DNA of 64,000 nt from contig NZ_JAJUXH010000022.1 of assembly GCF_021390245.1 (NCBI RefSeq), positions 1 through 64,000 of the forward strand, in the 5' to 3' direction. The notes beneath the pieces are model-generated. The model did no database searches and was not told where the DNA came from. It worked only from the letters and a program-made list of their open reading frames with translations. The DNA is from Dyadobacter sp. CY323 (lineage in GTDB: Bacteria > Bacteroidota > Bacteroidia > Cytophagales > Spirosomataceae). A program made the translations under genes and the position numbers. Below are positions 15,838 through 25,294 of this stretch, piece by piece; positions within the stretch are counted from its first letter, which is position 1; the number at the start of each line of letters is the position of its first letter.

Positions 15838-16935
15838 ATGTCAGTAGCCGTAGCAGTAGGGACGTTAACAGCAGAACCTATCATTTCAGCCAAACAAATC
15901 AAAAAAATCCGTAAAGATCCTGCATTAACCGCCGCAGCCGCAGGGTTGAACTATATACAATCCAATAATGCACCCGGCTACCTGCGTAAAGGAAAAGCGC
16001 CCAAATTTTATTATGTGGACAGAGAGGGAAACAGGTGCAAGGACAAAGCAGCGATCAAACGGATCAAATCTCTGGTATTGCCTCCCGCATGGACAAACGT
16101 ATGGATCAGTTCAGATGCGGATGCGCATTTACAGGCTACCGGAACGGACGTTGCCGGACGAAAACAATATCGTTACCATCCGCATTGGAACCTCATCCGG
16201 AACCAGACCAAATACTACCGGCTCCTAACTTTCTCAGAAGCACTGCCGAATTTGCGCGAGCAGGTGGAGCATGATCTGAGACGAAAGGATTTTGATCTGC
16301 CAAAGTCGATTGCATTGGTAATAAAGTTAATGGACAAAACCTGCATTCGCGTCGGTAACCAGCGGTATAAAGTAAAACACGGTTCTTCGGGTATAACCAC
16401 CCTGGATTCCCGCTGTGCGACAGTGACGGGAACGAAGATCCGGTTTATGTTTACCGGTAAAAAAGGCATCAAACAGGATATCACACTTCGCGACACGCAG
16501 CTTGCCCGGCTTGTCAAACAATGCAAGGAAATGCCCGGGAAGCGCCTTTTTCAATATTCTACGGAAAACGGCAGGTGTTCCTTAAATGCCGGCCAGGTAA
16601 ACGACTACATCCGGACGCATACCGGATCGAACTTTTCTGCGAAAGATTTCCGCACCTGGATGGGCACGGTCACTGCATTCGAATATCTGAGTACGCAGGA
16701 AAAACCGGAGTCTCAAAGACAAAATACAAGGATCGTGAATACCTGCCTGGATGTCGTGGCTGCGCACCTGGGCAACACCCGGACGGTTTGTAAGAAATAT
16801 TACGTGCATCCCGCAGTTTTCAGGGCATTCGAGAATGGCAAGATTCAGCGGATCCTGAACAAGCCAATCGAGGAAGCGAAACTCTTTTCCTCGAACGAGC
16901 AGCGCGTTAAATCACTTTTAGCAAGTCAGGCCTGA
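15838..16935 (+). CDS. DNA topoisomerase IB (poxvirus-like)
   Basis: A 365-aa type IB topoisomerase (PF01028). It has the N-terminal beta-rich clamp (PGYLRKGKAPKFYYVDREGN), the catalytic core with MDKTCIRVGNQRYKVKHGSSGITTL, FSAKDFRTWMGTVTAFEYL, and the nucleophile Tyr322 in KKYYVHPAV. It relaxes positive and negative supercoils by cutting one strand through a 3'-phosphotyrosine, without ATP. Bacterial versions are accessory enzymes found in scattered lineages and are often linked to stress. It is 142 nt downstream of the phytochrome kinase, same strand, and may be a separate unit. Confidence 0.95.
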   Translation: MSVAVAVGTLTAEPIISAKQIKKIRKDPALTAAAAGLNYIQSNNAPGYLRKGKAPKFYYVDREGNRCKDKAAIKRIKSLVLPPAWTNVWISSDADAHLQATGTDVAGRKQYRYHPHWNLIRNQTKYYRLLTFSEALPNLREQVEHDLRRKDFDLPKSIALVIKLMDKTCIRVGNQRYKVKHGSSGITTLDSRCATVTGTKIRFMFTGKKGIKQDITLRDTQLARLVKQCKEMPGKRLFQYSTENGRCSLNAGQVNDYIRTHTGSNFSAKDFRTWMGTVTAFEYLSTQEKPESQRQNTRIVNTCLDVVAAHLGNTRTVCKKYYVHPAVFRAFENGKIQRILNKPIEEAKLFSSNEQRVKSLLASQA

Positions 16936-17111
16936 AAGACGGGGGATTTCGGAATGTATCGGCTGGCATGTTGTAACCTCGGGTAAAAACGGCAACACAT
17001 ACCGGCCCGCCAGCTTAGGAAACGGTGTATTTAAGGTCTGTTCAGCATGGCACAGGATTTTTAAGTATCGAGTAAAAAAGACAATTTATCAACACTAAAA
17101 AATAAGTAGTT

Positions 17112-17579
17112 ATGGAAACCAATGAAAGTCTTGTGGAGGTATTGAATGACCTCATCAGAATTAATAATGACCGGATTGACGGGTACGAAAAAGCGATCAG
17201 CGAAGTGGAAGATATCGACGTTGATCTGAGAGGAATATTTCAGAAAATGGCCAATGAAAGCCGTGAAAATATAAATGAACTTAGCAGCGAAATAAGAAAC
17301 CTAGGAGGTGAAGTAGCAACCGGCACGACAAGCTCAGGTAAAATCTACCGCGTATGGATGGATATTAAAGCAACTTTCACAGGCCACGACAGAACCTCGG
17401 TACTGGAAAGCTGCGAATATGGAGAAGACGCTGCACAAGAAGCATACGACGATGCATTGGCAACAGACGCCGAACTTCCGGTAGGCATCAGGCAGATCAT
17501 CGCAAACCAAAAAGCGGAATTGCTTGAATCCCACAATCTGATCAAAAAGTACCGCGACTTGCACGAAGCAGTTAAGTAA
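17112..17579 (+). CDS. PA2169-type DUF2383 four-helix-bundle protein
   Basis: A 155-aa protein of the DUF2383 / PA2169 family (PF09537), a ferritin-like helix bundle: LVEVLNDLIRINNDRIDGYE, IFQKMANESRENINEL, GGEVATGTTSSGKIYRVWMD, and SCEYGEDAAQEAYDDAL near 105. There is no signal peptide. The family is common beside stress and general-stationary-phase genes in Bacteroidota and Proteobacteria; its biochemical role is unproven. It shares the helix-bundle, stress-associated character of the DUF4142 gene at the other side of the photoreceptor operon. A bidirectional terminator follows. Confidence 0.92.
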   Translation: METNESLVEVLNDLIRINNDRIDGYEKAISEVEDIDVDLRGIFQKMANESRENINELSSEIRNLGGEVATGTTSSGKIYRVWMDIKATFTGHDRTSVLESCEYGEDAAQEAYDDALATDAELPVGIRQIIANQKAELLESHNLIKKYRDLHEAVK

Positions 17580-17607
17580 TTTCGAATATAAATAAGTGCT
17601 AAAAGCA

Positions 17608-17640
17608 AAAAGGTGAAATCATCGCGATTTCACCTTTTTT
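17608..17640. terminator. Bidirectional terminator between convergent genes
   Basis: AAAAAGGTGAAAT and ATTTCACCTTTTTT form a 13-bp stem with a 7-nt loop. A- and T-runs flank both sides, so it can serve the DUF2383 gene and the opposing lolA-like gene. Confidence 0.88.
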
Positions 17641-17664
17641 ATGCTTCATACTTTCACATTGCCA

Positions 17665-18324
17665 TTATCGCAGATCGACTACTTCCACGCCGGGATACTG
17701 CTTCGAGTTGAATGCGAAATAACTGTCGGCGACTGTCACATCCGGCTGAAACTGCTCCACGGTATAAGTAACTTCCTGTCCGTTTTTCTGGAAAATCTTC
17801 CAGCTGTTAATCGATTTATCTGCCTTGTTTACTTCTATCTGGACTTTATCAACCTGACTGTTTTTATTGGTTGAAGTCAGCTCAACCACTTCCAACAATT
17901 TTGCACCTTCTTTCTTTTCTTTTAAGAAAGCATATTTGAAACCCTTTTTATAAGCAGAATAAATCCGGGTCGGATCCAGGTCCCCGCTTGATGTCGGATC
18001 GAAATCCTGCAGGTTGACCTCGTTTGTTTCTTTAATGTAAGTAGCCATCAGTTTGCCATCATTGAATATTTCCTGGCCGGCCATTTTCAACCTGAATTTC
18101 AACCCCTTAACAGTTGCTTCACCTTTCAGCGGCTTTTCACCTTTTGGGGTATATGTAAATGTAGCTTTAAAGGATTTGATCTTCTGATACCGGTTGCTCA
18201 TCGCGTCCAGAATGGCCGAAGACTTCTTGTCACCCTGAGCATGAACAGCCGATGTACCAAGAACGACGAGCACTGCTACCGCGACTGAGAAGAGATTATT
18301 TTTGAAGATTTTCATATTAAACAT
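17665..18324 (-). CDS. lolA: Outer-membrane lipoprotein carrier LolA
   Basis: A 219-aa periplasmic protein with a signal peptide to about VHAQ (residue 30) and a LolA fold (PF03548). Typical parts are ILDAMSNRYQKIKSFKATFTY, GEATVKGLKFRLKMAGQEIFNDGKLMATYI, and QVDKVQIEVNKAD. LolA carries lipoproteins from LolCDE to the outer membrane. AGGA 6 nt before the ATG at 18324 supports that start, with an in-frame ATG at 18315. It follows ftsK on the same strand, the ftsK-lolA order usual in Bacteroidota. Confidence 0.9.
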   Translation of the reverse strand: MFNMKIFKNNLFSVAVAVLVVLGTSAVHAQGDKKSSAILDAMSNRYQKIKSFKATFTYTPKGEKPLKGEATVKGLKFRLKMAGQEIFNDGKLMATYIKETNEVNLQDFDPTSSGDLDPTRIYSAYKKGFKYAFLKEKKEGAKLLEVVELTSTNKNSQVDKVQIEVNKADKSINSWKIFQKNGQEVTYTVEQFQPDVTVADSYFAFNSKQYPGVEVVDLR

Positions 18325-18435
18325 TTTGGTTCCTAGTGAGTTATATTAAACGGGTTAAATAGAAGATAGGTATACTGCAAAATTTAGACCAACTTATTTC
18401 ATGATGGTTTAATGCTTTCAATTCGCAAATGAAGA

Positions 18436-20955
18436 TTAGATGACGCCCATCACACGAAGGTGTTCTTCGAGCATGTTCAAATCGTGAAACATGACGTCAC
18501 GGGCTTTGCTTCCCGTAAATGGCCCCACGACACCCAGCATTTCGAGCTGGTCCATTATCCGGCCGGCACGGTTATAACCAAGTTTCATTTTACGCTGGAT
18601 CAATGAAGTACTTCCCTGCTGGTGCGTGATAATGAGACGGGCTGCATCCGGCAACAATCCATCAAAGTCATCGGGATTCAATTCAGCTTTTCCTTCAGAG
18701 GCATCTTCTCCCTCGTATTCCGGCAACGCATAAGCCTCATCGTATCCGCGCTGATTTCCAATGTATTCGCAGACGTCTTCGATCTCCCGTGTATCTATAA
18801 ACGGACATTGTAAACGGATCACTTCGGAGTTGATCGCCAGCAACATATCTCCTTGACCTACAAGTTGTTCGGCCCCACCCATATCTAAAATCGTCCGGGA
18901 ATCGATGCTTGAAGTCACACGGAATGATAGCCTCGCCGGGAAGTTGGCTTTGATCAAACCGGTAATCACTTTTACCGACGGTCGTTGCGTGGCGACAACC
19001 AGGTGAATTCCAACCGCACGTGCCAGCTGCGCCAAACGGGCGATCGGTGTCTCAACTTCTTTGCCGGCCGTCATCATCAAATCCGCGAGCTCATCGATAA
19101 CCAGAACGATGTATGGAAGGAAACGGTGGCCTTTTTCAGGATTGAGCCTTCTCTGGGCAAACTTCGCATTGTACTCTTTCAGGTTACGGACCGATGCTTC
19201 TTTGAGCAGATCGTAACGCGAGTCCATTTCAATACACAATGAATTTAAAGTAAAAATCACCTTTTTGGTATCGGTAATAATTGCTTCTTCTGCATTCGGG
19301 AGTTTCGCAAGAAAATGCCTTTCCAGCTTATTGAACAGGGTTAACTCCACTTTCTTAGGATCCACCAGCACGAATTTCAACTCTGCCGGATGTTTTTTAT
19401 AGATCAGAGAAGCAAGGATCACATTCAGCCCGACCGACTTACCTTGTCCGGTTGCTCCCGCCATCAGTAAGTGAGGCATTTTGGCCAGATCTACAATGTG
19501 AATGTCGTTCGAAATGGTTTTTCCGAGGACAATGGGCAGGTCGTAATTCGATTTCTGAAAACGCTCATTGGCGAGAACGGAACGCACGAAAACCGTCTCT
19601 CTGTTCTTATTTGGCACCTCAATACCAATCGTTCCGCGACCCGGCATCGGCGCGATGATCCGTATCCCCAGCGCCGCAAGACTTAATGCAATATCACCTT
19701 CGAGGTTTTTGATCTTAGAAATCCTAACCCCGGCTTCCGGGATAATTTCATACAAGGTTACTGTCGGCCCGATCGTCGCCTTGATCTTGGATATGTTGAT
19801 CCCGTAGCTTCCCAGGGTATCCACGATCTTGGTTTTATTGCTTTCCAACTCTTCCTGACTAACCTTTTCATGCTGGTTCTCGATCACTTCATTCAGCAGA
19901 TCAATTCCAGGAAACTGGTAGGTGGGTAAGTCGAGCATCGGATCATACTGACCGAACTCCCGCAAAATGGAAGTGTTCAGGTCCTCATCCTCAAATTCTT
20001 CCGCGACAGGTTCAGGCTGTCTGGTATCTTCCACTTCCAATTCAAGCCGGGCATCGGAGTGTACGATTGGCGGTGTTACCGGAATAACGGGTGTTAAAGG
20101 CACCGAATGCCCATTAAGTTCTTCTTTATGCGGCTGCTGAACCTCCATTATCGGCTCCATGGTTTCAACAGCAGGCACAAGTTCGTCGTCATCGTCGTCA
20201 TACGTATCATCGACAACCGATTCAAAATCACTTTTCTTACTCTCTTTAGGTACTTCGACTGGCTCGGCAGATTCCTTGGTTTCAAGCATTTCGTCGGCTC
20301 GCGCCTGCTGTTTGATTTGCCACGCTTCATATGCAGATCTGGCATCATAAAAGAAAACGGCGAATACGAACAATGCAAAAATAATGGGGATAACGCTACC
20401 CCATTTCAACCAATCGAACAAAACGACATTGACCAGATAGCCCACCCCGCCCGAAACGAAGCTAAGGTTGTTTTCCGTGCTGCTCATGAGGATGATATAC
20501 CCCATCAGGATGCTGATCCACAAGGAAAAAAAGATAACTTCTTTGGTAGTTCTGTTTAATGGGAGAATTTCTTTGCCGAAAGCCATTTTCCAGCCGGCAA
20601 CGATGGGCACTAACGGTAACAACAATGCGCCCACACCGAACCATCGATAGACAAAGAAGTGTGAAACCACCGCACCGAGCACACCGAAAAAGTTACGTGT
20701 CTGACGCCCGGCATCGCGGACCGATTCCTGTCCCAGCCCATCGATCACACTTTGATCGGAAAGACCTGTTACGATATAGGATATGAAGGAAATTTCGAGG
20801 ACAACCCCGAGAAGAATAAAAAAGGTGCCCCAGGCCAAAGTGTTTTTGGGACTGGAGAAGAGTTGTTCCCAATCGAATGATAAACTAAAACGGGAACCTG
20901 TCGCTTCTTCTGCTTTCGGGCGCGTTGTGTTTCCTCTTGGCTTATTTACTGACAT
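18436..20955 (-). CDS. ftsK: DNA translocase FtsK
   Basis: An 839-aa FtsK/SpoIIIE protein. About four transmembrane segments lie within residues 36-200, then an acidic Pro/Glu-rich linker (about 215-330), the motor domain with Walker A (GATGQGKSVG) and Walker B (IVLVIDELADLMM), and a C-terminal winged-helix gamma domain (LIQRKMKLGYNRAGRIMDQL). It pumps DNA at the septum and activates dimer resolution. The length is normal for the phylum, with the linker much shorter than in enterobacteria. It is 41 nt downstream of pyrD and upstream of lolA. Confidence 0.97.
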   Translation of the reverse strand: MSVNKPRGNTTRPKAEEATGSRFSLSFDWEQLFSSPKNTLAWGTFFILLGVVLEISFISYIVTGLSDQSVIDGLGQESVRDAGRQTRNFFGVLGAVVSHFFVYRWFGVGALLLPLVPIVAGWKMAFGKEILPLNRTTKEVIFFSLWISILMGYIILMSSTENNLSFVSGGVGYLVNVVLFDWLKWGSVIPIIFALFVFAVFFYDARSAYEAWQIKQQARADEMLETKESAEPVEVPKESKKSDFESVVDDTYDDDDDELVPAVETMEPIMEVQQPHKEELNGHSVPLTPVIPVTPPIVHSDARLELEVEDTRQPEPVAEEFEDEDLNTSILREFGQYDPMLDLPTYQFPGIDLLNEVIENQHEKVSQEELESNKTKIVDTLGSYGINISKIKATIGPTVTLYEIIPEAGVRISKIKNLEGDIALSLAALGIRIIAPMPGRGTIGIEVPNKNRETVFVRSVLANERFQKSNYDLPIVLGKTISNDIHIVDLAKMPHLLMAGATGQGKSVGLNVILASLIYKKHPAELKFVLVDPKKVELTLFNKLERHFLAKLPNAEEAIITDTKKVIFTLNSLCIEMDSRYDLLKEASVRNLKEYNAKFAQRRLNPEKGHRFLPYIVLVIDELADLMMTAGKEVETPIARLAQLARAVGIHLVVATQRPSVKVITGLIKANFPARLSFRVTSSIDSRTILDMGGAEQLVGQGDMLLAINSEVIRLQCPFIDTREIEDVCEYIGNQRGYDEAYALPEYEGEDASEGKAELNPDDFDGLLPDAARLIITHQQGSTSLIQRKMKLGYNRAGRIMDQLEMLGVVGPFTGSKARDVMFHDLNMLEEHLRVMGVI

Positions 20956-20996
20956 TTATTTCAACTCTGGGGATGCGTGAAATGCTATTTTCAAAA

Positions 20997-22028
20997 TCAC
21001 TTTTTAACCAATGCTTTACAGATCCTTTTCGCCAGGCCCGGGCCTTCATAAATAAATCCGGTGTACACCTGGACCAGCCCGGCACCTGCATTTCGTTTTT
21101 CCAAAGCTTGTTCCGGTGAAGAAATACCTCCAACACCAATTACTGGAAACGCATGATTCGATTTGTCGCAAAGGTAACGAATTACCTCCGTCGACCTGTG
21201 TGTGAGCGGTGCGCCACTGAGGCCACCTGCCCCGATTTTTTCAATTTCACTTTTACTGGTTCGCAGGTTATCGCGGCTGATCGTAGTATTGGTAGCGATA
21301 ACGCCGGCAATGCCTGTTTCTTTTACGATTTCAATGATATCGTCCAGTTGGCTAAACGTCAGGTCCGGAGCAATCTTTAAAAATATGGGTTTTGGATTAA
21401 ATTTTTCTTTATTCTTTTTCTGAAGTTCGCGGAGTAATGCAGTAAGTGGTTCTTTTTCCTGCAAATCTCTCAATCCCGGAGTATTTGGCGAGCTTACATT
21501 TACCACGAAGTAGTCGACGACATCGAATAACTCCCGAAAACAGATCAGGTAATCGTCGAGCGCACGCTCGTTTGGCGTGTCTTTATTTTTCCCAATATTC
21601 CCTCCCACCAATATTTTCGATTTTCGGCTGGCGAGTTTCGCAGCTGCAACCTGAGCTCCTTTGTTGTTGAAACCCATGCGGTTAATCAACGCTTTGTCAC
21701 TTTTGAGACGAAACAACCTGGGTTTATCATTACCCGGTTGAGGACGTGGCGTGACCGTCCCGATCTCAATAAAGCCAAAGCCTAACGCTTCCAGCTGATC
21801 GACCATTTCAGCATTTTTATCAAACCCCGCCGCAAGCCCGACGGGATTCCGGAAACGTAAACCAGCTACTTCCTGAACAAGGCCCGGGTGCTCGAACGTA
21901 TACATACTCCTCAGTAGCTGAGGAACAAACGGGATTTTGAAGGCAATGTGTAATACTTCGGCAACAAAGTAATGAATCCGCTCGGCGTCAAACAGAAAGA
22001 GTAAAGGGGAGATCAGAATCTTGTACAT
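20997..22028 (-). CDS. pyrD: Dihydroorotate dehydrogenase (quinone), class 2
   Basis: A 343-aa PyrD of class 2. The N-terminal helix (MYKILISPLLFLFDAERIHY) for membrane and quinone contact is present, followed by the FMN barrel: GLAAGFDKNAE, FIEIGTVTPRPQPGNDKPRLFR, INRMGFNNKG, and the catalytic serine in NVSSPNTPGLRDLQ. It oxidises dihydroorotate to orotate in pyrimidine synthesis at the inner face of the membrane. A 7-bp inverted repeat lies just 4 nt upstream of the start codon. Confidence 0.96.
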   Translation of the reverse strand: MYKILISPLLFLFDAERIHYFVAEVLHIAFKIPFVPQLLRSMYTFEHPGLVQEVAGLRFRNPVGLAAGFDKNAEMVDQLEALGFGFIEIGTVTPRPQPGNDKPRLFRLKSDKALINRMGFNNKGAQVAAAKLASRKSKILVGGNIGKNKDTPNERALDDYLICFRELFDVVDYFVVNVSSPNTPGLRDLQEKEPLTALLRELQKKNKEKFNPKPIFLKIAPDLTFSQLDDIIEIVKETGIAGVIATNTTISRDNLRTSKSEIEKIGAGGLSGAPLTHRSTEVIRYLCDKSNHAFPVIGVGGISSPEQALEKRNAGAGLVQVYTGFIYEGPGLAKRICKALVKK

Positions 22029-22032
22029 GCTG

Positions 22033-22049
22033 CAAAGGTATCACCTTTG
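22033..22049. promoter_or_regulatory. Inverted repeat immediately upstream of pyrD
   Basis: CAAAGGT-ATC-ACCTTTG, 7-bp perfect arms and a 3-nt centre, ends 4 nt before the pyrD ATG. On the minus strand the proximal arm also reads TACCTTTG, a perfect TAnnTTTG -7 match, which would make the pyrD transcript nearly leaderless. No -33 TTG is seen. Confidence 0.4.
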
Positions 22050-22077
22050 GCAGGAAGCGGCAGAAGGGGAAGGGATT

Positions 22078-22131
22078 TTATTTTTTCGCAGCTTTTACGA
22101 AATTCAAAAACCCGTTATTCTCTAAATCCAT
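22078..22131 (-). pseudogene. 17-codon remnant of a coupled second gene
   Basis: An ATG at 22131, 6 nt past the stop of the small gene at 22138-22335, opens MDLENNGFLNFVKAAKK and then stops. The length, position and N-terminal style resemble the first residues of Bacteroidota nucleotidyltransferase-type proteins that usually follow such small genes. The rest of the gene would be deleted, with pyrD starting 49 nt further on. The family link is from memory and not tested. Confidence 0.4.
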
Positions 22132-22137
22132 GTTGGT

Positions 22138-22335
22138 TTATATAGTATAATCGTTTTTCGTTTGGCTGTCATCCAGGGATTCTGACGCTGGTGCTGGGAA
22201 CACCTCCTCATGAAACTTCCTCAATTTCCAGAAGGCATTCCACCGCTCTTCAAGTGACATTTCGACGCCAGCCCTGATCTGATCCAATTCCAGTTCTTGA
22301 AAAGATTGATATATTTTCAATTCTTTTTTTTTCAT
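22138..22335 (-). CDS. Small hypothetical protein, possible orphan antitoxin-like partner
   Basis: A 65-aa protein, MKKKELKIYQSFQELELDQI then a helix with SLEERWNAFWKLRKFHEEVF. It is charged, helical and without signal or membrane segments. This pattern (short basic start, Q/E-rich helix, then SLEERW...LRKF) resembles small Bacteroidota proteins encoded just before nucleotidyltransferase-type toxin-like genes. Here only a 17-codon stub follows. Function is not known; the coding assignment rests on sensible composition and spacing. Confidence 0.6.
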   Translation of the reverse strand: MKKKELKIYQSFQELELDQIRAGVEMSLEERWNAFWKLRKFHEEVFPAPASESLDDSQTKNDYTI

Positions 22336-22471
22336 TTTAACTCAATTAGTCTAATACAAAAATACAAAACCAAAGGCGCTGGTTAAGATAGTGTACTAAC
22401 TAATGAAAAATCATATCCAACCAAAAGATACGCAATCTTATTTTTTTAATACTTTTATGTAATGGTTTCGT

Positions 22472-22485
22472 TAACGTACACGTTA
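22472..22485. promoter_or_regulatory. Palindrome upstream of the TonB-dependent receptor
   Basis: TAACGT-AC-ACGTTA, a perfect 14-bp palindrome with a 2-bp centre, 119 nt before the receptor start. It has the size and symmetry of a dimeric-repressor operator; no regulator is identified. Confidence 0.3.
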
Positions 22486-22604
22486 GCAATATTCAGGTAA
22501 TGCAATTCCTATGAGGTCTTGCGAATGGATTAAGGTCCATTTTTGGTTGCGCCTGATTTCGGAATCTCAACTTAACTCCTAATAAAAATCAAAAATTTAT
22601 ACTC

Positions 22605-25031
22605 GTGAAAAACATTCGTTTCCTGAACGTTACCGCACTCATTCTACTGGTTTACACTTTTCCTACGCTCTCAACAATTTCGATTGCCTCTGCAACTAGC
22701 GCCAAAACGCCCCATGCCGATGGTGGCAAACTGGTGGGAAAAATAGTGGAATCACCAACGCATGCTGCTGTCAGCTTTGCGACGATTGCCTTGCTAATGT
22801 CCAAAGACTCGGCACTGGTCAATGGCGTGGTATCGGACGAGAACGGGATTTTCACCTTGGCCAACGTAACGCCGGGCAAGTACATATTAAGGGTTACGAA
22901 CATGGGTTATCAGACTCTTTTTGTGCCAAATGTAAGTGTTGCTACCGAAGCGAACCTGGTGGACCTCGGAACAATCACCATTACTCCCGAAGCTCAAAAA
23001 CTGAATGAGGTTATCGTACGGGGCGAAAAAAGTATGATCGTCGACGACATTGACAAGAAGATCGTCAACATTGGAAAGGATATGCTTGCGACCAGCAACA
23101 ATGTGAGCGACCTGCTCGAAAAAGTCCCTGCTGTGTCCCTCGACGAAAATGGAAATCCTCAGGTGCGAGGAAAAGGCAATGTGGTGGTACTTATCGACGG
23201 AAAGCCATCCAACTTGTACGGCAGCGATTTGCCTACCATTTTACAATCCTTCCCCGCCAACCTCATCGAGCGCATCGACGTGATGACTACTCCATCCGCA
23301 AAGTACGAAGGCGAAGGCGCGTCGGGTGTGATTGATATCATTACTAAAAAGTCGAAGATACGGGGTACGAATGGCGGAATGCGACTGAGTCTTGGAAATA
23401 AAAACAACCACAATGCTTCCGGAAATGTCAGTTACCGCGCAGGCAAATTTGGAGTAAATGCATCGCTCAGTGGAAATACCCGCGGCATGACCTGGAAAAG
23501 AACGCTCAGCCGCGACAACTTCATTTCTGAAAGTACATCGCATCTGGAACAATCAGGTGAGGGGGCGAACAAAGGAAAAAATGCATTTGGGCGCGTGGGG
23601 ATGAATTACGATTTGAACGAAAAGAATTCAATCGAGGCAGGGGTGAATTATTCGATGGATAATAACCGCACGAATAGTAATCTGCTCAACGAAACCAGCC
23701 TTACTCCGGGCGTTGTTTCGGAACGCTTTCGCCGGCTCAACAACGGCTCCGGAAATGGCCACAACCTCAACTTCAATTTTGATTATCGAAAGAAATTTGA
23801 TGACAAAGATCATCAGCTCACCTTCACCAGCAGCTACTCTCTGGGCGGCTCCGACGGAGAATCATATTATGTGCAGGAAAGCGTAATTGACAGCCTGATG
23901 AGAAATCAGCAAAATCTGCGTGACAACAATCGCAAATCGCTTTTTCTGAATACGGATTATACCTGGCCCATCACCCCGAAAGCTACTCTGGAAGTTGGTC
24001 TTCGGTCAAGAATGAGCTCGAATGACAATACCAATTCGTTTTACAACAAAAACAGAGAAACTGGCGGCTACGAATTTGACCAGAATATCAGTAATGTGTT
24101 CGGATACAATGATGCGACTTACACGGGTTTCATGACTTTTTCTCAAAAAACAGATCTGTGGGGAATGCGCGCCGGATTGAGAGTTACGGATTACAATCAG
24201 AGCATCGATCAGATCAGCATTAACCGCGAGTTCAAAGTTCATTTCCTTACGCTGGTACCCTCACTGGCAGTTACCCGTAAACTAGGTGAATCGTCGCAAT
24301 TGAAATTGAATTACAGCCGCCGGGTACAACGTCCCGAGGCCGACTGGCTCAATCCTTTCACCGATGTTTCCGATCCGCGAAACGTGCGGGCAGGGAATCC
24401 CAACCTCCGTCCCGAATTCACTCACAAGGCTGAAATGGGTTATTCAAACTATGAAGCATCGGGTGGCTGGGGACCTTCCCTGTTTATGGATTACTCCAAC
24501 AATGCAATCACACAGATCAGAACGATCGATGCAAGTGGCATTTCATTATCACGATATGACAATGTGGGCAGAGAATTCTCTTATGGATTTGAAACTGATT
24601 TTTCACAAAAGATCGGCGACATCCTGAAACTGAATGGTAGCGGCAGGGTTTTCCGCAGCGAGGTGGTTTCCACAGTTGCGCAGATTGATAACCGCACGTG
24701 GAGCTACTCAGGTAACCTGAATGCATTCATTACTCTTCCGGCAGACTTCCGGGCTTCGGCTTATGTCAATTATGAAGGGCCCAGGGCCATTGCACAAGGA
24801 ACGAGAGAGGGTGTTTTTATCGCCAATATGGGTATCCGGAAAGATCTGCTGGAAAAAAAAGCAACAATTTCATTTAATGTCCAGGACATTTTCCTGTCGA
24901 GATCTTACAAAAGCCAGCTGAATACCGCTACTTATGCACAGAATTCATATTGGCAGCAGACAAACAGACTGGTAAACCTCACATTTCAATACCGTTTCGG
25001 TAAAATATCGGCGAGCGGAGATGACGCATAG
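22605..25031 (+). CDS. TonB-dependent outer-membrane receptor (OMP_b-brl type)
   Basis: An 808-aa protein starting at a GTG, chosen because it opens the signal peptide MKNIRFLNVTALILLVY and no upstream ATG fits. After the signal come a carboxypeptidase-regulatory-like domain (about 45-125, GKIVESPTHAAVSFATIALL), a plug domain (about 135-235, IVDDIDKKIVNIGKDML, GKGNVVVLIDGKPSNLYGSD) and a beta barrel ending QYRFGKISASGDDA. This is the outer-membrane beta-barrel family (PF14905) found in Bacteroidota without a SusD partner, and none is nearby. Ligand unknown. A terminator follows. Confidence 0.93.
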   Translation: MKNIRFLNVTALILLVYTFPTLSTISIASATSAKTPHADGGKLVGKIVESPTHAAVSFATIALLMSKDSALVNGVVSDENGIFTLANVTPGKYILRVTNMGYQTLFVPNVSVATEANLVDLGTITITPEAQKLNEVIVRGEKSMIVDDIDKKIVNIGKDMLATSNNVSDLLEKVPAVSLDENGNPQVRGKGNVVVLIDGKPSNLYGSDLPTILQSFPANLIERIDVMTTPSAKYEGEGASGVIDIITKKSKIRGTNGGMRLSLGNKNNHNASGNVSYRAGKFGVNASLSGNTRGMTWKRTLSRDNFISESTSHLEQSGEGANKGKNAFGRVGMNYDLNEKNSIEAGVNYSMDNNRTNSNLLNETSLTPGVVSERFRRLNNGSGNGHNLNFNFDYRKKFDDKDHQLTFTSSYSLGGSDGESYYVQESVIDSLMRNQQNLRDNNRKSLFLNTDYTWPITPKATLEVGLRSRMSSNDNTNSFYNKNRETGGYEFDQNISNVFGYNDATYTGFMTFSQKTDLWGMRAGLRVTDYNQSIDQISINREFKVHFLTLVPSLAVTRKLGESSQLKLNYSRRVQRPEADWLNPFTDVSDPRNVRAGNPNLRPEFTHKAEMGYSNYEASGGWGPSLFMDYSNNAITQIRTIDASGISLSRYDNVGREFSYGFETDFSQKIGDILKLNGSGRVFRSEVVSTVAQIDNRTWSYSGNLNAFITLPADFRASAYVNYEGPRAIAQGTREGVFIANMGIRKDLLEKKATISFNVQDIFLSRSYKSQLNTATYAQNSYWQQTNRLVNLTFQYRFGKISASGDDA

Positions 25032-25055
25032 TAGATGCCGTTAACAAATATTAAG

Positions 25056-25090
25056 AAAAAGGAAAGGTCGGTCATTCGCCTTTCCTTTTT
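25056..25090 (+). terminator. Rho-independent terminator after the TonB-dependent receptor
   Basis: AAAAAGGAAAGG and CCTTTCCTTTTT form a 12-bp stem with an 11-nt loop, 25 nt after the stop. Confidence 0.88.
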
Positions 25091-25294
25091 CAATTTTATG
25101 CCCCAAATTCCACAAATACGGGCAATATTGAGTATTTGTTGACGACAGGAATGGTTTTTGCAACTAATCTGAAAGCAGTAGTCGCCATTTTACTTACATT
25201 AAACCACGATGAGATATAATGCTCTAAGATATGGGATAGAATTATTCCTCTCAGATAGTAAACAAAGGTTTTCGGGCCATAACAATCAATTAAA

